From assembly GCA_937898675.1 (NCBI GenBank), contig CALEJB010000036.1, forward strand, positions 1 to 64,000: a DNA stretch of 64,000 bases, in the 5' to 3' direction. A model generated the notes under the pieces. It saw only the letters and a program-made list of their open reading frames with translations. It did not search any database and had not been told where the DNA came from. Positions within the stretch are counted from its first letter, which is position 1. Every line of letters starts with the position of its first letter. Origin of the DNA: an uncultured Prevotellaceae bacterium. Its GTDB lineage: Bacteria; Bacteroidota; Bacteroidia; Bacteroidales; Muribaculaceae. A program made the translations under genes and the position numbers. This document shows, piece by piece, positions 8,274-16,662 of this stretch.

Positions 8274-9338
8274 TCAATCCCCGCGCATGTTATGGCGGGG
8301 AGCGCCGCTGCCGAGCCACGCCTCATGGGAGACGCCCATGAGCGACTCGAGCCAGGTGCCCACCGCCTGAACATTGCGAGGATCAGCCACATCAAAATGG
8401 GCCGCCGTGGCAAACGGCAGCCTTTGAGTCTGGCTTTGAAGCACATACACGATTGCCCACTGGCGGCCATCCTTGAAGAAGCGGTCAACAACTGTGACGC
8501 GCTTGCTCCGCTTGTCGGTAATGACGTTGCGCCACAACTGGTCGCGGGACTGTACGGTGCCCGCAACGGGATTGGCCTCAGCAACATAGGTCACGCCATC
8601 GGTCTGCAGCACCATGTCGGGCAGCCAGCCGTTGGCCACCGCAGGCGTGAGCAGCACAAACTTGTCGGCAAGGATGAATTGAACCGTATCGAAGCGCAAT
8701 GGGACATCCTTGAGCACATCGGTAACAAATTTACGGCACACAGGGCCATATTGGGCAAAAGCCACGTCAGAGTCAATGAAATGCAGATCACAGTCACCAT
8801 CAATCAAATTGGAAAGCGGAGCAATGTTGTCGCCTCCAAAGTTGATGGACATCACAGGATTGCCACCGCTCACGGTATTTCCGTTGCGCGACCAATTGGA
8901 GCCCGACGCAAAGGGCGCCATCGAATAACTGGAACATCCTGTCATCAAGAGCGCGGCAATCAATGGCAACAAAACGGCATTCACGCGCTTTTTCACCTTC
9001 TTGCCGTCCCATTCTACCTTCTTCTTGGCCCACGTGTTGCAAAGAATCACCGCTGTGATGACAACAGCGAGGATGGCTGCAAGGAACGCCAACGTAGCCA
9101 GCACGCCCACATAACCCATTACAAGGAAACATCCAATAACGGGCAACAGGAGGCCAACGACAATGAGCATCACCCCGACAACGATGCGCAAGCGCTTGAC
9201 ATCGTATGCCTTGCGCGTTTTTTCGGATGCCGTGTTATAGCCCGCGATAAGGTTGTCGCCCTTTCCCATCAGAATCACGATTGCCATGACAATAATCAAC
9301 AGGGCAACGGCACTGAGCGTGATGATTGCTTCTTCCAT
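8274..9338 (-). CDS. Membrane protein (DUF3784-like) joined to a lipoprotein-like domain
   Basis: The 354-residue frame has two parts. Residues 1-112 contain three hydrophobic helices and the motif GKGDNLIAGYNTASEKTRKAYD, the look of the small DUF3784 membrane proteins. Residues 113-137 then read as a fresh lipoprotein signal: basic KKVKKR, a hydrophobic run and a lipobox LLMTGC with Cys135. About 220 soluble residues of unknown function follow. An in-frame GTG at 8984 (Val119) lies exactly where a separate lipoprotein would start. So this may be a true fusion, or two overlapping products from one frame. Function unknown. Confidence 0.6.
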   Translation of the reverse strand: MEEAIITLSAVALLIIVMAIVILMGKGDNLIAGYNTASEKTRKAYDVKRLRIVVGVMLIVVGLLLPVIGCFLVMGYVGVLATLAFLAAILAVVITAVILCNTWAKKKVEWDGKKVKKRVNAVLLPLIAALLMTGCSSYSMAPFASGSNWSRNGNTVSGGNPVMSINFGGDNIAPLSNLIDGDCDLHFIDSDVAFAQYGPVCRKFVTDVLKDVPLRFDTVQFILADKFVLLTPAVANGWLPDMVLQTDGVTYVAEANPVAGTVQSRDQLWRNVITDKRSKRVTVVDRFFKDGRQWAIVYVLQSQTQRLPFATAAHFDVADPRNVQAVGTWLESLMGVSHEAWLGSGAPRHNMRGD

Positions 9339-9383
9339 AATGTGACTTGTATCTTATAATCGTACCAATAATCTAATAATTTG

Positions 9384-9391
9384 CAAATGTA
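9384..9391 (-). promoter_or_regulatory. -7 element for the membrane/lipoprotein fusion gene
   Basis: The - strand reads TACATTTG, 45 nt before the 9338 start. It is back-to-back with the promoter of the methylmalonyl-CoA decarboxylase operon. Confidence 0.5.
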
Positions 9392-9438
9392 GTCAATGTT
9401 TTCATCACTTTGATACATTGTATGAAAAATATATTTTG

Positions 9439-9446
9439 TAATTTTG
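9439..9446 (+). promoter_or_regulatory. -7 element of the methylmalonyl-CoA decarboxylase operon
   Basis: TAATTTTG matches TAnnTTTG and lies 59 nt before the mce start. An ATTG 18 nt upstream could serve as a weak -33 element. Confidence 0.5.
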
Positions 9447-9505
9447 TACGAAATTTTGAAATCATTGTTAGTTAACATAAATAATTGTTTAAAAACCAAA
9501 AAGTT

Positions 9506-9925
9506 ATGAACATTTCGCACATCGAACACATCGGAATCGCCGTCACCTCGCTTGAGGAGGCCATTCCTTTCTACGAGAACATGCTTGGCTTCAAGTGCTT
9601 TGCAATTGAGGAAGTCGCAGACCAGAAGGTAAAGACCGCTTTCTTCCAGGTAGGCCAGACCAAGATTGAGCTCCTCGAGGCCACTGCCCCCGAGAGCGCA
9701 ATCGCCAAGTTCATCGAGAAGAACGGCGGCCGCGGCGGCATCCAGCACGTCGCCTTTGCCGTTGAGGATGGCGTTGACAACGCGCTTAACGAGGTACAGG
9801 AAAAGGGCGGCCGCGTCATCGACGCACACACCCGCAAGGGCGCCGAGGGCCTGAACATCGCCTTCCTGCACCCCAAGACCACCTGTGGCGCACTTGTTGA
9901 ACTCTGCGAAAACCCCAACAAATAA
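9506..9925 (+). CDS. mce: Methylmalonyl-CoA epimerase
   Basis: The 139-residue VOC-fold enzyme interconverts the (R) and (S) forms of methylmalonyl-CoA in the succinate-propionate pathway. HIGIAV near the N-terminus, IQHVAF and GALVEL supply likely metal ligands His8, His81 and Glu132. The frame is open 21 nt further upstream to a TTG, but the ATG at 9506 gives the normal VOC N-terminus MNISHIEHIGIAV and is preferred. It is the first gene of the operon and lies 18 nt before mmdA, which fits feeding the correct isomer to the decarboxylase. Confidence 0.93.
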   Translation: MNISHIEHIGIAVTSLEEAIPFYENMLGFKCFAIEEVADQKVKTAFFQVGQTKIELLEATAPESAIAKFIEKNGGRGGIQHVAFAVEDGVDNALNEVQEKGGRVIDAHTRKGAEGLNIAFLHPKTTCGALVELCENPNK

Positions 9926-9943
9926 TATTCATTTATCAAAGAT

Positions 9944-11557
9944 ATGGGAAAACAACTTGAGAAGATTCAAGAGCTGATTGAAAGGCGCGAAAAAGCGCGC
10001 CTGGGCGGCGGCGAGAAAGCCATCGCCAAGCAGCACGAGAAGGGCAAATTCACTGCCCGCGAACGCATCAACATGCTCCTTGACGAGGGCAGTTTCGAAG
10101 AGCTGGACATGTTTGTACAGCACCGCTGCACCAACTTCGGCATGGAGAAAAAGACCTTTGACGGCGACGGCGTTGTAACTGGTTTCGGTACCGTTGGCGG
10201 CCGCTTGGTCTATGTATTTGCACAAGATGCCACCGTCATTGGCGGCTCGTTGGGCGAGACCATGGCGCTCAAGATGTGTAAGGTGATGGACCTCGCCATG
10301 AAGCAGGGCGCTCCCATCGTTGGCCTCAACGACTCGGGCGGTGCTCGCATCCAAGAGAGCGTCAATGCGCTTGCCGGCTATGCCGAGATTTTCCAGCGCA
10401 ACATCCTCTCATCGGGTGTCGTTCCCCAAATCAGCGCCATCCTGGGCCCGTGTGCCGGCGGTGCTGTTTACTCCCCTGCCCTCACCGACTTCACCATCAT
10501 GGCCAAGGGCATCTCCTTCATGTTCCTTACCGGTCCCAAGGTTGTCAAGACCGTGACTGGCGAGAGCGTCACGCAGGAGCAGCTTGGCGGCGCCAGCGTA
10601 CATGCCGGCAAGAGCGGCGTGGCTCACTTTGCCGCCGAGAATGAGGAAGAGGCCATCGCCATCATCAAGCAATTGCTGAGCTACATGCCCTCCAACAACA
10701 TGGAAGAGACACCGCGTGTTGAGTGCACCGATCCCATCGACCGCACGGAGGACTCCCTCAACAACATCATCCCCGAGAGCGCCAACGCCCCCTACGATAT
10801 GTATGAGGTCATCAGCGCCATCGTCGATAACGGCGAGTTCCTCGAGGTACACAAAGATTTTGCCAAGAACATCATCGTTGGCTTTGCCCGCTTCAACGGC
10901 CAGGCCGTGGGCGTTGTCGCCAACCAGCCCACCTGCATGGCAGGCGTGCTCGACGTCAACGCTTCCAAGAAGGGCGGCCGCTTTGTGCGTTTCTGCGACG
11001 CATTCAACATTCCTCTGGTAACCCTCGTTGACGTGCCCGGATTCTTGCCCGGTACCGGTCAAGAGTACAACGCAGTTATCCTGAACGGCGCCAAGTTGCT
11101 TTACGCCTTTGGCGAGGCAACCGTGCCCAAGGTAACGGTGACCCTGCGCAAGAGTTATGGCGGCAGTCACATCGTGATGAGCTGCAAGCAGTTGCGCGGT
11201 GACATGAACTATGCTTGGCCCAGCGCCGAAATCGCCGTTATGGGCGCTGCCGGTGCAGCCGAGATTCTTTACGCCAAGGACAGCAAGAACTTCAAGACCC
11301 AGGCCGAAGAGGCCAAGGCAGCCGGCGACGAGAAGAAAGCCAACGAACTGCTCGAGGCTGGCAAGAAGTTCATCCAGGAAAAGGAAGACGAGTACAACAA
11401 CCTATTCTGCACGCCTTACAACGCAGCCCGTTATGGCTACATTGACGACGTGATTGAACCCAGGAACACCCGCTTCCGCGTAATCCGCGCCCTGGAGGTT
11501 CTGCGCACCAAGAAATTAACCAACCCTGCCAAGAAGCATGGCAACATTCCTCTGTAA
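9944..11557 (+). CDS. mmdA: Methylmalonyl-CoA decarboxylase alpha subunit (carboxyltransferase)
   Basis: A 537-residue biotin-dependent carboxyltransferase of the crotonase-like acyl-CoA carboxylase family. It moves the carboxyl group of methylmalonyl-CoA to biotin, releasing propionyl-CoA. Seen motifs include the N-terminal GKFTARERINMLLD, SGGARIQESV, GPCAGGAVYSPALTDF in the first half, and LVDVPGFLPGT and KSYGGSHIVMSC in the second. A Lys/Glu-rich insert near residues 440-485 is characteristic of Bacteroidetes versions. The neighbouring biotin carrier and Na+-pump genes identify it as the decarboxylase form rather than a propionyl-CoA carboxylase; no biotin carboxylase gene is present. Confidence 0.9.
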   Translation: MGKQLEKIQELIERREKARLGGGEKAIAKQHEKGKFTARERINMLLDEGSFEELDMFVQHRCTNFGMEKKTFDGDGVVTGFGTVGGRLVYVFAQDATVIGGSLGETMALKMCKVMDLAMKQGAPIVGLNDSGGARIQESVNALAGYAEIFQRNILSSGVVPQISAILGPCAGGAVYSPALTDFTIMAKGISFMFLTGPKVVKTVTGESVTQEQLGGASVHAGKSGVAHFAAENEEEAIAIIKQLLSYMPSNNMEETPRVECTDPIDRTEDSLNNIIPESANAPYDMYEVISAIVDNGEFLEVHKDFAKNIIVGFARFNGQAVGVVANQPTCMAGVLDVNASKKGGRFVRFCDAFNIPLVTLVDVPGFLPGTGQEYNAVILNGAKLLYAFGEATVPKVTVTLRKSYGGSHIVMSCKQLRGDMNYAWPSAEIAVMGAAGAAEILYAKDSKNFKTQAEEAKAAGDEKKANELLEAGKKFIQEKEDEYNNLFCTPYNAARYGYIDDVIEPRNTRFRVIRALEVLRTKKLTNPAKKHGNIPL

Positions 11558-11568
11558 ATTTAATATCA

Positions 11569-12582
11569 ATGCAGAAAATTATGAGTAAAAGAGCATTGGC
11601 ATTAATGCTGCTGTGCGCCATCCTCTCCCTGCCCGCACTGGCTCAGGGGCGCAAAAACGTGCGCATCAATGAGGTGATGGTCCAGCAGGACAGCACGGGC
11701 GGCAACGGCTGGATTGAGTTCTACAACTCATCCTATGGCACCAATGCCGTCGAGAAGATGTTCATCACCACGCTGGATGACAAGACCATTCAAGATATCA
11801 TCCAAAAAGGGAAAATCGAGCACAACTACAAGCCCAACAAGTCGCTGCTTGAACTTTGCCAGCAGGCCGACTTTAAGGATAAGATATTCGAGATTCCCCG
11901 TGGCGACGAGCGCAACACAAAGATTGCACCGCGCACCCACTTTGTCATGGAAGCCGACGGCGACACCCGTCTGGGCACCTTCCACCTGCCCTTTACCTTG
12001 AAGGCAGGCCAGGACAACTATGTGGCACTGTATGACGTGAATGGAGACCTGGTTGACACGGTGACGGTTCCTGCGTCGCTCAAGCCGGGCGAGACCTATA
12101 GCATTAAAAAAGAAGGGCGCATCCCCACCGCGCTGGGCGAGGGCAAGTGGATTGTCCGCGACGGAATGACCGACACTACGGCCATCACCAAGGGCAACTA
12201 CAACTTCCGCGAGGTGAACGAGAACATTGAAATGTTCCGTGAGAAGGATCCCCACGGCTTCTGGATTTCCTTGATTGCTATGAGTGTCGTATTCGGCGCA
12301 TTGGCCATTCTGTACGTATTCTTCAAGCTGTTTGGCATCTTTGGCAAGAAGGCCACCGGCAAGGAGGAAGTCCAGGCTCCCGCCGCAGCACCCGCTGCCG
12401 CCCAAGCCGCCAGCACCAATGCCAACGACGAGGCTATGGCCGCCATTTGCTTTGCGCTGTACCAGCACCTCAATGCCCACGACAGCGAGAGCGGCGTCAT
12501 CACGCTGGAGCCCCGCGACGGTTCGGCATGGGGCAACAAGCCCGGTTTGATGCGTGAACTTCCCGCAATTAAGAACAACTAA
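11569..12582 (+). CDS. OadG-like gamma subunit with an N-terminal lamin-tail-like domain
   Basis: A 337-residue membrane protein. A signal peptide ends near ALAQG (residue 27). Residues 31-185 resemble a lamin-tail beta-sandwich (RINEVMVQQDSTGGNGWIEF, later THFVMEADG). A single membrane helix at about 231-253 and an Ala/Pro-rich cytoplasmic tail match the small gamma subunit OadG/MmdD, which anchors the decarboxylase complex. Its place between mmdA and mmdC supports that role. The periplasmic domain is an addition to the usual short subunit. ATG at 11581 (MSKRALAL) is an alternative start that also leaves a full signal peptide. Confidence 0.75.
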   Translation: MQKIMSKRALALMLLCAILSLPALAQGRKNVRINEVMVQQDSTGGNGWIEFYNSSYGTNAVEKMFITTLDDKTIQDIIQKGKIEHNYKPNKSLLELCQQADFKDKIFEIPRGDERNTKIAPRTHFVMEADGDTRLGTFHLPFTLKAGQDNYVALYDVNGDLVDTVTVPASLKPGETYSIKKEGRIPTALGEGKWIVRDGMTDTTAITKGNYNFREVNENIEMFREKDPHGFWISLIAMSVVFGALAILYVFFKLFGIFGKKATGKEEVQAPAAAPAAAQAASTNANDEAMAAICFALYQHLNAHDSESGVITLEPRDGSAWGNKPGLMRELPAIKNN

Positions 12583-12611
12583 TCATCAACCACATTAAAT
12601 ATCATTCACTG

Positions 12612-13046
12612 ATGAAGGAATATAAGTATAAAATCAACGGCAACGAGTACAATGTCGCCATTGATAACATAGAGGGCAACATCGCCCACATCCAGTTAAA
12701 CGGCGTTGCCTATGACGTTGAGCTCCCCGAGCAGCCCAAGGCCGCTCCCGCCGTTAAGCGCGTCGCCGTGAGCGCAGCACCCGCTGCCGCCGCACCCAAG
12801 CCCGCCCGCAAGGCCGCTCCCGCAGCAGCTGGCGGTCATGTCATTGAGTCGCCGCTGCCTGGCGTCATCAAGGAAATCTTTGTAAAAGAGGGCCAGCAGG
12901 TGAAGGCCAGCGACGTGGTATGCATCCTCGAAGCCATGAAGATGGGCAACGAGATTCATGCTGGAGTTGACGGCGTTGTCAAGAGCATCGAGGTATCTAA
13001 AGAGGATTCGGTGCTGGAGGGTAACACCATTATGGTAATCGGTTAA
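12612..13046 (+). CDS. mmdC: Biotin carboxyl carrier subunit of methylmalonyl-CoA decarboxylase
   Basis: A 144-residue biotin carrier. An N-terminal segment (1-40) precedes an Ala/Pro/Lys-rich flexible linker (41-74) and a C-terminal biotinyl domain with EAMKMGNE, so Lys110 carries the biotin. It shuttles CO2 from the MmdA active site to the membrane subunit MmdB. It sits 29 nt after the OadG-like gene and 13 nt before mmdB. Confidence 0.92.
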   Translation: MKEYKYKINGNEYNVAIDNIEGNIAHIQLNGVAYDVELPEQPKAAPAVKRVAVSAAPAAAAPKPARKAAPAAAGGHVIESPLPGVIKEIFVKEGQQVKASDVVCILEAMKMGNEIHAGVDGVVKSIEVSKEDSVLEGNTIMVIG

Positions 13047-13059
13047 ATATGCACTGATT

Positions 13060-14214
13060 ATGGTATTGCTCGACAATTTTATCATTAGCAAGTTGCAGGA
13101 CTTCTGGCAATTTACCGGATTCTACAACTTTGACTATACCAACTTGATTATGCTGCTGGTGGGTCTGTTCTTTATCTACCTCGCCATCAAGCATGATTTT
13201 GAGCCTATGCTGCTCGTGCCCATCGGCTTTGGTATCCTGATTGGCAACATTCCGTTCCAGCCGGGCAACGAGATTGGCATCTATGAGGAGGGCTCCGTGC
13301 TCAACATCCTGTATCAAGGTGTGCGCAACGGATGGTATCCCCCGTTGATCTTCTTGGGCATCGGCGCCATGACCGACTTCAGCGCCCTGATTGCCAACCC
13401 CAAGCTGTTGCTCGTAGGAGCGGCTGCGCAGTTCGGCATCTTTGGAGCCTACATGATTGCGCTCGCCCTGGGCTTCATGCCCGACCAGGCTGGCGCTATC
13501 GCCATCATTGGCGGCGCCGATGGTCCTACGGCAATCTTCCTGTCGTCGAAACTGGCACCTAACCTGATGGGAGCCATCGCCGTTTCGGCATACAGTTACA
13601 TGGCGCTCGTTCCGGTTATCCAACCGCCCATCATGCGCCTGCTCACGACCAAGAAGGAGCGCGTGATGCGCATGAAGCCCGCCCGCAAGGTGAGCCAGAG
13701 CGAGAAGATACTCTTCCCGATCTTCGGCCTCATTCTCACCTGCTTCGTTGTCCCCTCGGCAATCCCCCTGCTGGGTATGCTGTTCTTTGGCAACCTGCTG
13801 CGTGAGAGCGGCGTGACCAAGCGTCTGGCCAACACCGCCAGCAACGCCATGACGGATATCGTGACCATCCTGTTGGGCATGACCGTGGGCGCTTCGACAC
13901 AAGCATCGCAGTTCCTGACCAAGGAGACCGTCTTCATTTTCTTCCTCGGCTTCTGCGCGTTTGTCATCGCCACCTTCTCGGGCGTGCTGTTCGTCAAGAT
14001 TTTCAACCTCATCCTGCCGAAGAGCAAGAAACTGAACCCGCTGATTGGCAACGCCGGCGTATCGGCTGTGCCTATGGCAGCGCGTATCAGCAACGACCAG
14101 GGCCTGAAGGCCGATCCCAGCAACTACCTGCTCATGCACGCCATGGGTCCCAACGTGGCCGGCGTCATTGGCTCGGCAGTTGCCGCTGGTGTGCTCCTGG
14201 GCTTCCTGGGATAA
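13060..14214 (+). CDS. mmdB: Na+-pumping decarboxylase beta subunit
   Basis: A 384-residue integral membrane protein of the OadB/MmdB family. It decarboxylates carboxybiotin and uses the energy to export Na+. Family motifs are visible: MTDFSALIANPK, GGADGPTAIFLSSKLAP, SAYSYMALVPVIQPP and GNAGVSAVPMAARIS. About nine to eleven hydrophobic segments fit the family. It is the last gene of the operon and is followed by a strong hairpin terminator. Confidence 0.93.
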   Translation: MVLLDNFIISKLQDFWQFTGFYNFDYTNLIMLLVGLFFIYLAIKHDFEPMLLVPIGFGILIGNIPFQPGNEIGIYEEGSVLNILYQGVRNGWYPPLIFLGIGAMTDFSALIANPKLLLVGAAAQFGIFGAYMIALALGFMPDQAGAIAIIGGADGPTAIFLSSKLAPNLMGAIAVSAYSYMALVPVIQPPIMRLLTTKKERVMRMKPARKVSQSEKILFPIFGLILTCFVVPSAIPLLGMLFFGNLLRESGVTKRLANTASNAMTDIVTILLGMTVGASTQASQFLTKETVFIFFLGFCAFVIATFSGVLFVKIFNLILPKSKKLNPLIGNAGVSAVPMAARISNDQGLKADPSNYLLMHAMGPNVAGVIGSAVAAGVLLGFLG

Positions 14215-14236
14215 TCCACACAGCACCGCAATAATC

Positions 14237-14270
14237 AAGGCGGTTGCCCAGTCAAAAGGGCAGCCGCCTT
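14237..14270 (+). terminator. Terminator between mmdB and smpB
   Basis: A 13-bp stem (14237-14249 with 14258-14270, one G-T pair) with an 8-nt loop. The T-tract after it is weak (TTATTT). It separates two convergent genes and may work for both strands. Confidence 0.7.
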
Positions 14271-14292
14271 ATTTCGTGATACCAAATGACGC

Positions 14293-14769
14293 TTAGTGCT
14301 TGAACATGCGGTCGATGGCGCGCTTGTCCTCACGTTCCTTGATGGACTGGCGCTTGTCGTACTGCTTCTTGCCTCGCGCGACGGCAATGACCAACTTGGC
14401 CAAGCCGCGCTCGTTGATAAAGAGGCGCAGAGGCACAATCGAGAAGCCCGGCTGCAGGTTGTTCTTGGCTATGTTGCGTATTTCCTTGCGGTTCAACAGC
14501 AATTTGCGATCACGGTGAGTCGTATGGTTATTATAAGAACCGTAACTGTACTCGGCAATGTACATGTTCTTGACCCACACCTCATTGTTGATGACTGCGC
14601 AGTAAGTATCAGTCAAGCCCGCCTTTCCCTGGCGGATGGACTTGATTTCGGTACCCGTCAACACGATGCCAGCCGTATAGGTTTCGACAATCTCGTAGTC
14701 GAACGTGGCGCGGCGGTTCTTGATGTTGATGTTGCCGTTGTTTGGCTTTTTATTATTGTTGTTTGCCAT
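14293..14769 (-). CDS. smpB: SsrA-binding protein SmpB
   Basis: The 158-residue partner of tmRNA delivers it to stalled ribosomes for trans-translation. The N-terminal OB-fold is recognisable by [32 protein letters not shown] and [16 protein letters not shown]. The tail is basic ([17 protein letters not shown]). A poly-Asn/Lys stretch extends the N-terminus. It follows the Yip1-like gene by only 6 nt, so the two probably share a transcript. Confidence 0.95.
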   Translation of the reverse strand: MANNNNKKPNNGNINIKNRRATFDYEIVETYTAGIVLTGTEIKSIRQGKAGLTDTYCAVINNEVWVKNMYIAEYSYGSYNNHTTHRDRKLLLNRKEIRNIAKNNLQPGFSIVPLRLFINERGLAKLVIAVARGKKQYDKRQSIKEREDKRAIDRMFKH

Positions 14770-14775
14770 GATTAT

Positions 14776-15318
14776 TTAGATAAACGAGCCCAGAATTAAA
14801 TTAAATATAATGGGCAAGAGAAGAATGAGCGCTGCCGATATGACCGCAAACTTCATCACTTTGTTTTTTTTCACAAAGAGATTGCCGGTGCCCTTATAAG
14901 CCATGACGGGCATATACAGTTTGAGGAACAAGACCGGCGTGAAATCACTGGGAAGGACATTGCACAGGATTTCCAGCAACACCATGAAAATGAGGTTGTA
15001 GAGGATGTAATTGTTAAGCCTTGACAATGCGCCTACGCTTTTTACCAACTCGGGATAAAAGCCGCTCAAAACATAGGAAATGATGTAATAGGAAATAAAG
15101 TAGCTCGAGAACAAAACAATGCCTTTCATCAACTGCGTGCTGAAGGTGAGCGTGCTATCATAGATCATCGGCACAAAACAGGTGAGCGCCATCACCGCCA
15201 GCAGCGGAAAGAAAGCGAACACCAGCACCCGGCCTGTGGAGATGTTGGAATCGTTGATGACCTCCCAGCCATATTTGGGAGCAGTTATCACGCAGAATAT
15301 GTTCTTGAAAATACTCAT
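14776..15318 (-). CDS. Yip1-domain membrane protein
   Basis: The 180-residue product has five likely membrane helices. MSIFKNIFCVITAPKYGWE at the N-terminus is typical of bacterial Yip1-family proteins, whose function is unknown. The frame is open further upstream, but the ATG at 15318 gives the family N-terminus and lies just after a promoter element. It precedes smpB. Confidence 0.7.
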   Translation of the reverse strand: MSIFKNIFCVITAPKYGWEVINDSNISTGRVLVFAFFPLLAVMALTCFVPMIYDSTLTFSTQLMKGIVLFSSYFISYYIISYVLSGFYPELVKSVGALSRLNNYILYNLIFMVLLEILCNVLPSDFTPVLFLKLYMPVMAYKGTGNLFVKKNKVMKFAVISAALILLLPIIFNLILGSFI

Positions 15319-15336
15319 TTCGGAAAATTGCGGTTG

Positions 15337-15344
15337 CAAAGATA
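15337..15344 (-). promoter_or_regulatory. -7 element for the Yip1-smpB unit
   Basis: The - strand reads TATCTTTG, 18 nt before the preferred start of the Yip1 gene. Its position supports the start at 15318 over the longer frame. Confidence 0.55.
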
Positions 15345-15444
15345 CACAATATTTATAAAATGTGCAAAAACCATGCCGAATGTCAAAAGCGCAACAATAA
15401 AAAAAATATGTCAGCAAATTTAAGAATAATTGCGAATATTATCT

Positions 15445-15452
15445 TAACTTTG
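15445..15452 (+). promoter_or_regulatory. -7 element for the two lipoprotein genes
   Basis: TAACTTTG matches TAnnTTTG, 67 nt before the first start codon at 15520. No clear -33 box was found. Confidence 0.45.
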
Positions 15453-15519
15453 CCTGCGGCTCCTGTGGGGCGCCAATAGTCTATACACAATCGTTATCAA
15501 AAACCATAAAGAATCAGAT

Positions 15520-15930
15520 ATGAACGCTATTTCAATCATCAAGCACGTCATCCCGGTTATCGTCATCGCCCTCACGATGGCAGCATGTACATCCCGGGAA
15601 CAAAAGGTCATCAATGGCATTAAGCATCTCCAAGAACGCGTCGAGAAAAACGGTGCCCAATTCAACGAGGAACAATGGGGCGAAGTCATCGATGAATATG
15701 ATGCACTGCGCGAAGAATCAAAACGATGCGACTTCACACAAAGCCAATTGGCAGAACTGGAAAACGCCGAAAGCGCCCTTGACGGCACAATCGCCAGGCA
15801 AAGCCCAAAAGAACTGGGTCGTGAAGTCGGCAAAATCATCAAAAACGGGGCGGAAATGCTTAACGACTTCGTCGAAGGCTTGAAAGACGGCATGAGTGAA
15901 GACGAAGTAAAAGATGATTCCATCAATTAA
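15520..15930 (+). CDS. Small lipoprotein of unknown function
   Basis: A 136-residue protein. Residues 1-23 form a lipoprotein signal with lipobox LTMAAC, so Cys23 would be lipidated. The rest is charged and probably helical, with the phrase FNEEQWGEVIDEYDAL. It recalls small Bacteroidetes lipoproteins of the DUF6565 kind, but I am not sure of that. It lies 21 nt before the nitroreductase lipoprotein gene and shares its transcript. Confidence 0.6.
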   Translation: MNAISIIKHVIPVIVIALTMAACTSREQKVINGIKHLQERVEKNGAQFNEEQWGEVIDEYDALREESKRCDFTQSQLAELENAESALDGTIARQSPKELGREVGKIIKNGAEMLNDFVEGLKDGMSEDEVKDDSIN

Positions 15931-15951
15931 TAACCAATAATAAACAAAACA

Positions 15952-16590
15952 ATGAAAAAAACAGTCTTAGCACTCGCCACAGTCTTGCTGGCGCTTGGAG
16001 CATGCTGCAACCAAGACGCAAAGCAAGAAACAACCGCGACAAACGCGGACAAGGGCCAGACCGCCATCGAGAACATCATGACGCGCACGAGCATCCGCAA
16101 GTACAAGGACCAGCCTATTGAGCAAGAGAAGATTGACATCATGCTAAAGGCCGCAATGGCCGCACCAACGGCGGTGAATCTGCAACCATGGCACTTCATC
16201 GTCATCACCGACAGCGCAAAACTCAAGATGCTGGGCGGTCGTCAGCCCACCAATGCACCCCTAATGATTGCCATGTGCGGCGACACCGACAAGACCACGA
16301 TGCCTGGCCATGACGGCATGAAACTGCCCGACTTCTGGGTGCAGGATGTGTCGGCAGCCACCGAGAATCTGTTGCTTGCCGCCCATGCCCTTGGGCTGGG
16401 AGCGGTGTGGACAGGCGTTTATCCCGACATGGAACGCACGGCTGATATAGCCAATGCGCTGGGGTGCCCACAAAATATCGTTCCCGTGGCAGTGGTCCGC
16501 ATCGGCTATCCCGATGAAGCTCCCGCCCCCAAGGACAAGTTCAAAGAGGAGAACATCAGCTACAACCAGTTTGGCGGTAAGAAGGAGTAA
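15952..16590 (+). CDS. Nitroreductase-family protein with lipoprotein signal
   Basis: The product has 212 residues. A lipobox LALGAC places the lipidated Cys at 18, followed by a short linker and then a complete nitroreductase fold. RTSIRKYKDQPIEQEKI and AAPTAVNLQPWHF are the FMN-binding N-terminal motifs, and HALGLGAVWTGVYP lies in the C-terminal half. Such enzymes reduce nitro, quinone or flavin substrates with NAD(P)H in the cytoplasm. An exported, membrane-anchored form would need another electron source. Substrate unknown. Confidence 0.8.
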   Translation: MKKTVLALATVLLALGACCNQDAKQETTATNADKGQTAIENIMTRTSIRKYKDQPIEQEKIDIMLKAAMAAPTAVNLQPWHFIVITDSAKLKMLGGRQPTNAPLMIAMCGDTDKTTMPGHDGMKLPDFWVQDVSAATENLLLAAHALGLGAVWTGVYPDMERTADIANALGCPQNIVPVAVVRIGYPDEAPAPKDKFKEENISYNQFGGKKE

Positions 16591-16612
16591 ACACTCTTCT
16601 GGGCCATGTAAA

Positions 16613-16644
16613 AACACCGTCGGCACAACAGGGCCGACGGTGTT
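16613..16644 (+). terminator. Bidirectional terminator after the nitroreductase gene
   Basis: A perfect 12-bp stem (16613-16624 with 16633-16644, 8-nt loop). T-rich tracts follow on both strands, so it can end the + strand lipoprotein operon and the - strand ruvA-sprA-EpsG unit. Confidence 0.85.
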
Positions 16645-16662
16645 CTTTATTCTGCACGCGAT

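Noticed and set aside
8262..9359. 365-residue + strand frame opposite the membrane/lipoprotein fusion
   Set aside because: Composition rich in His, Asn and Gln without motifs; the - strand shows helices and a lipobox.
13030..14238. 402-residue frame on the - strand opposite mmdB
   Set aside because: His/Gln/Glu-rich nonsense composition; the + strand clearly encodes the Na+-pump subunit.
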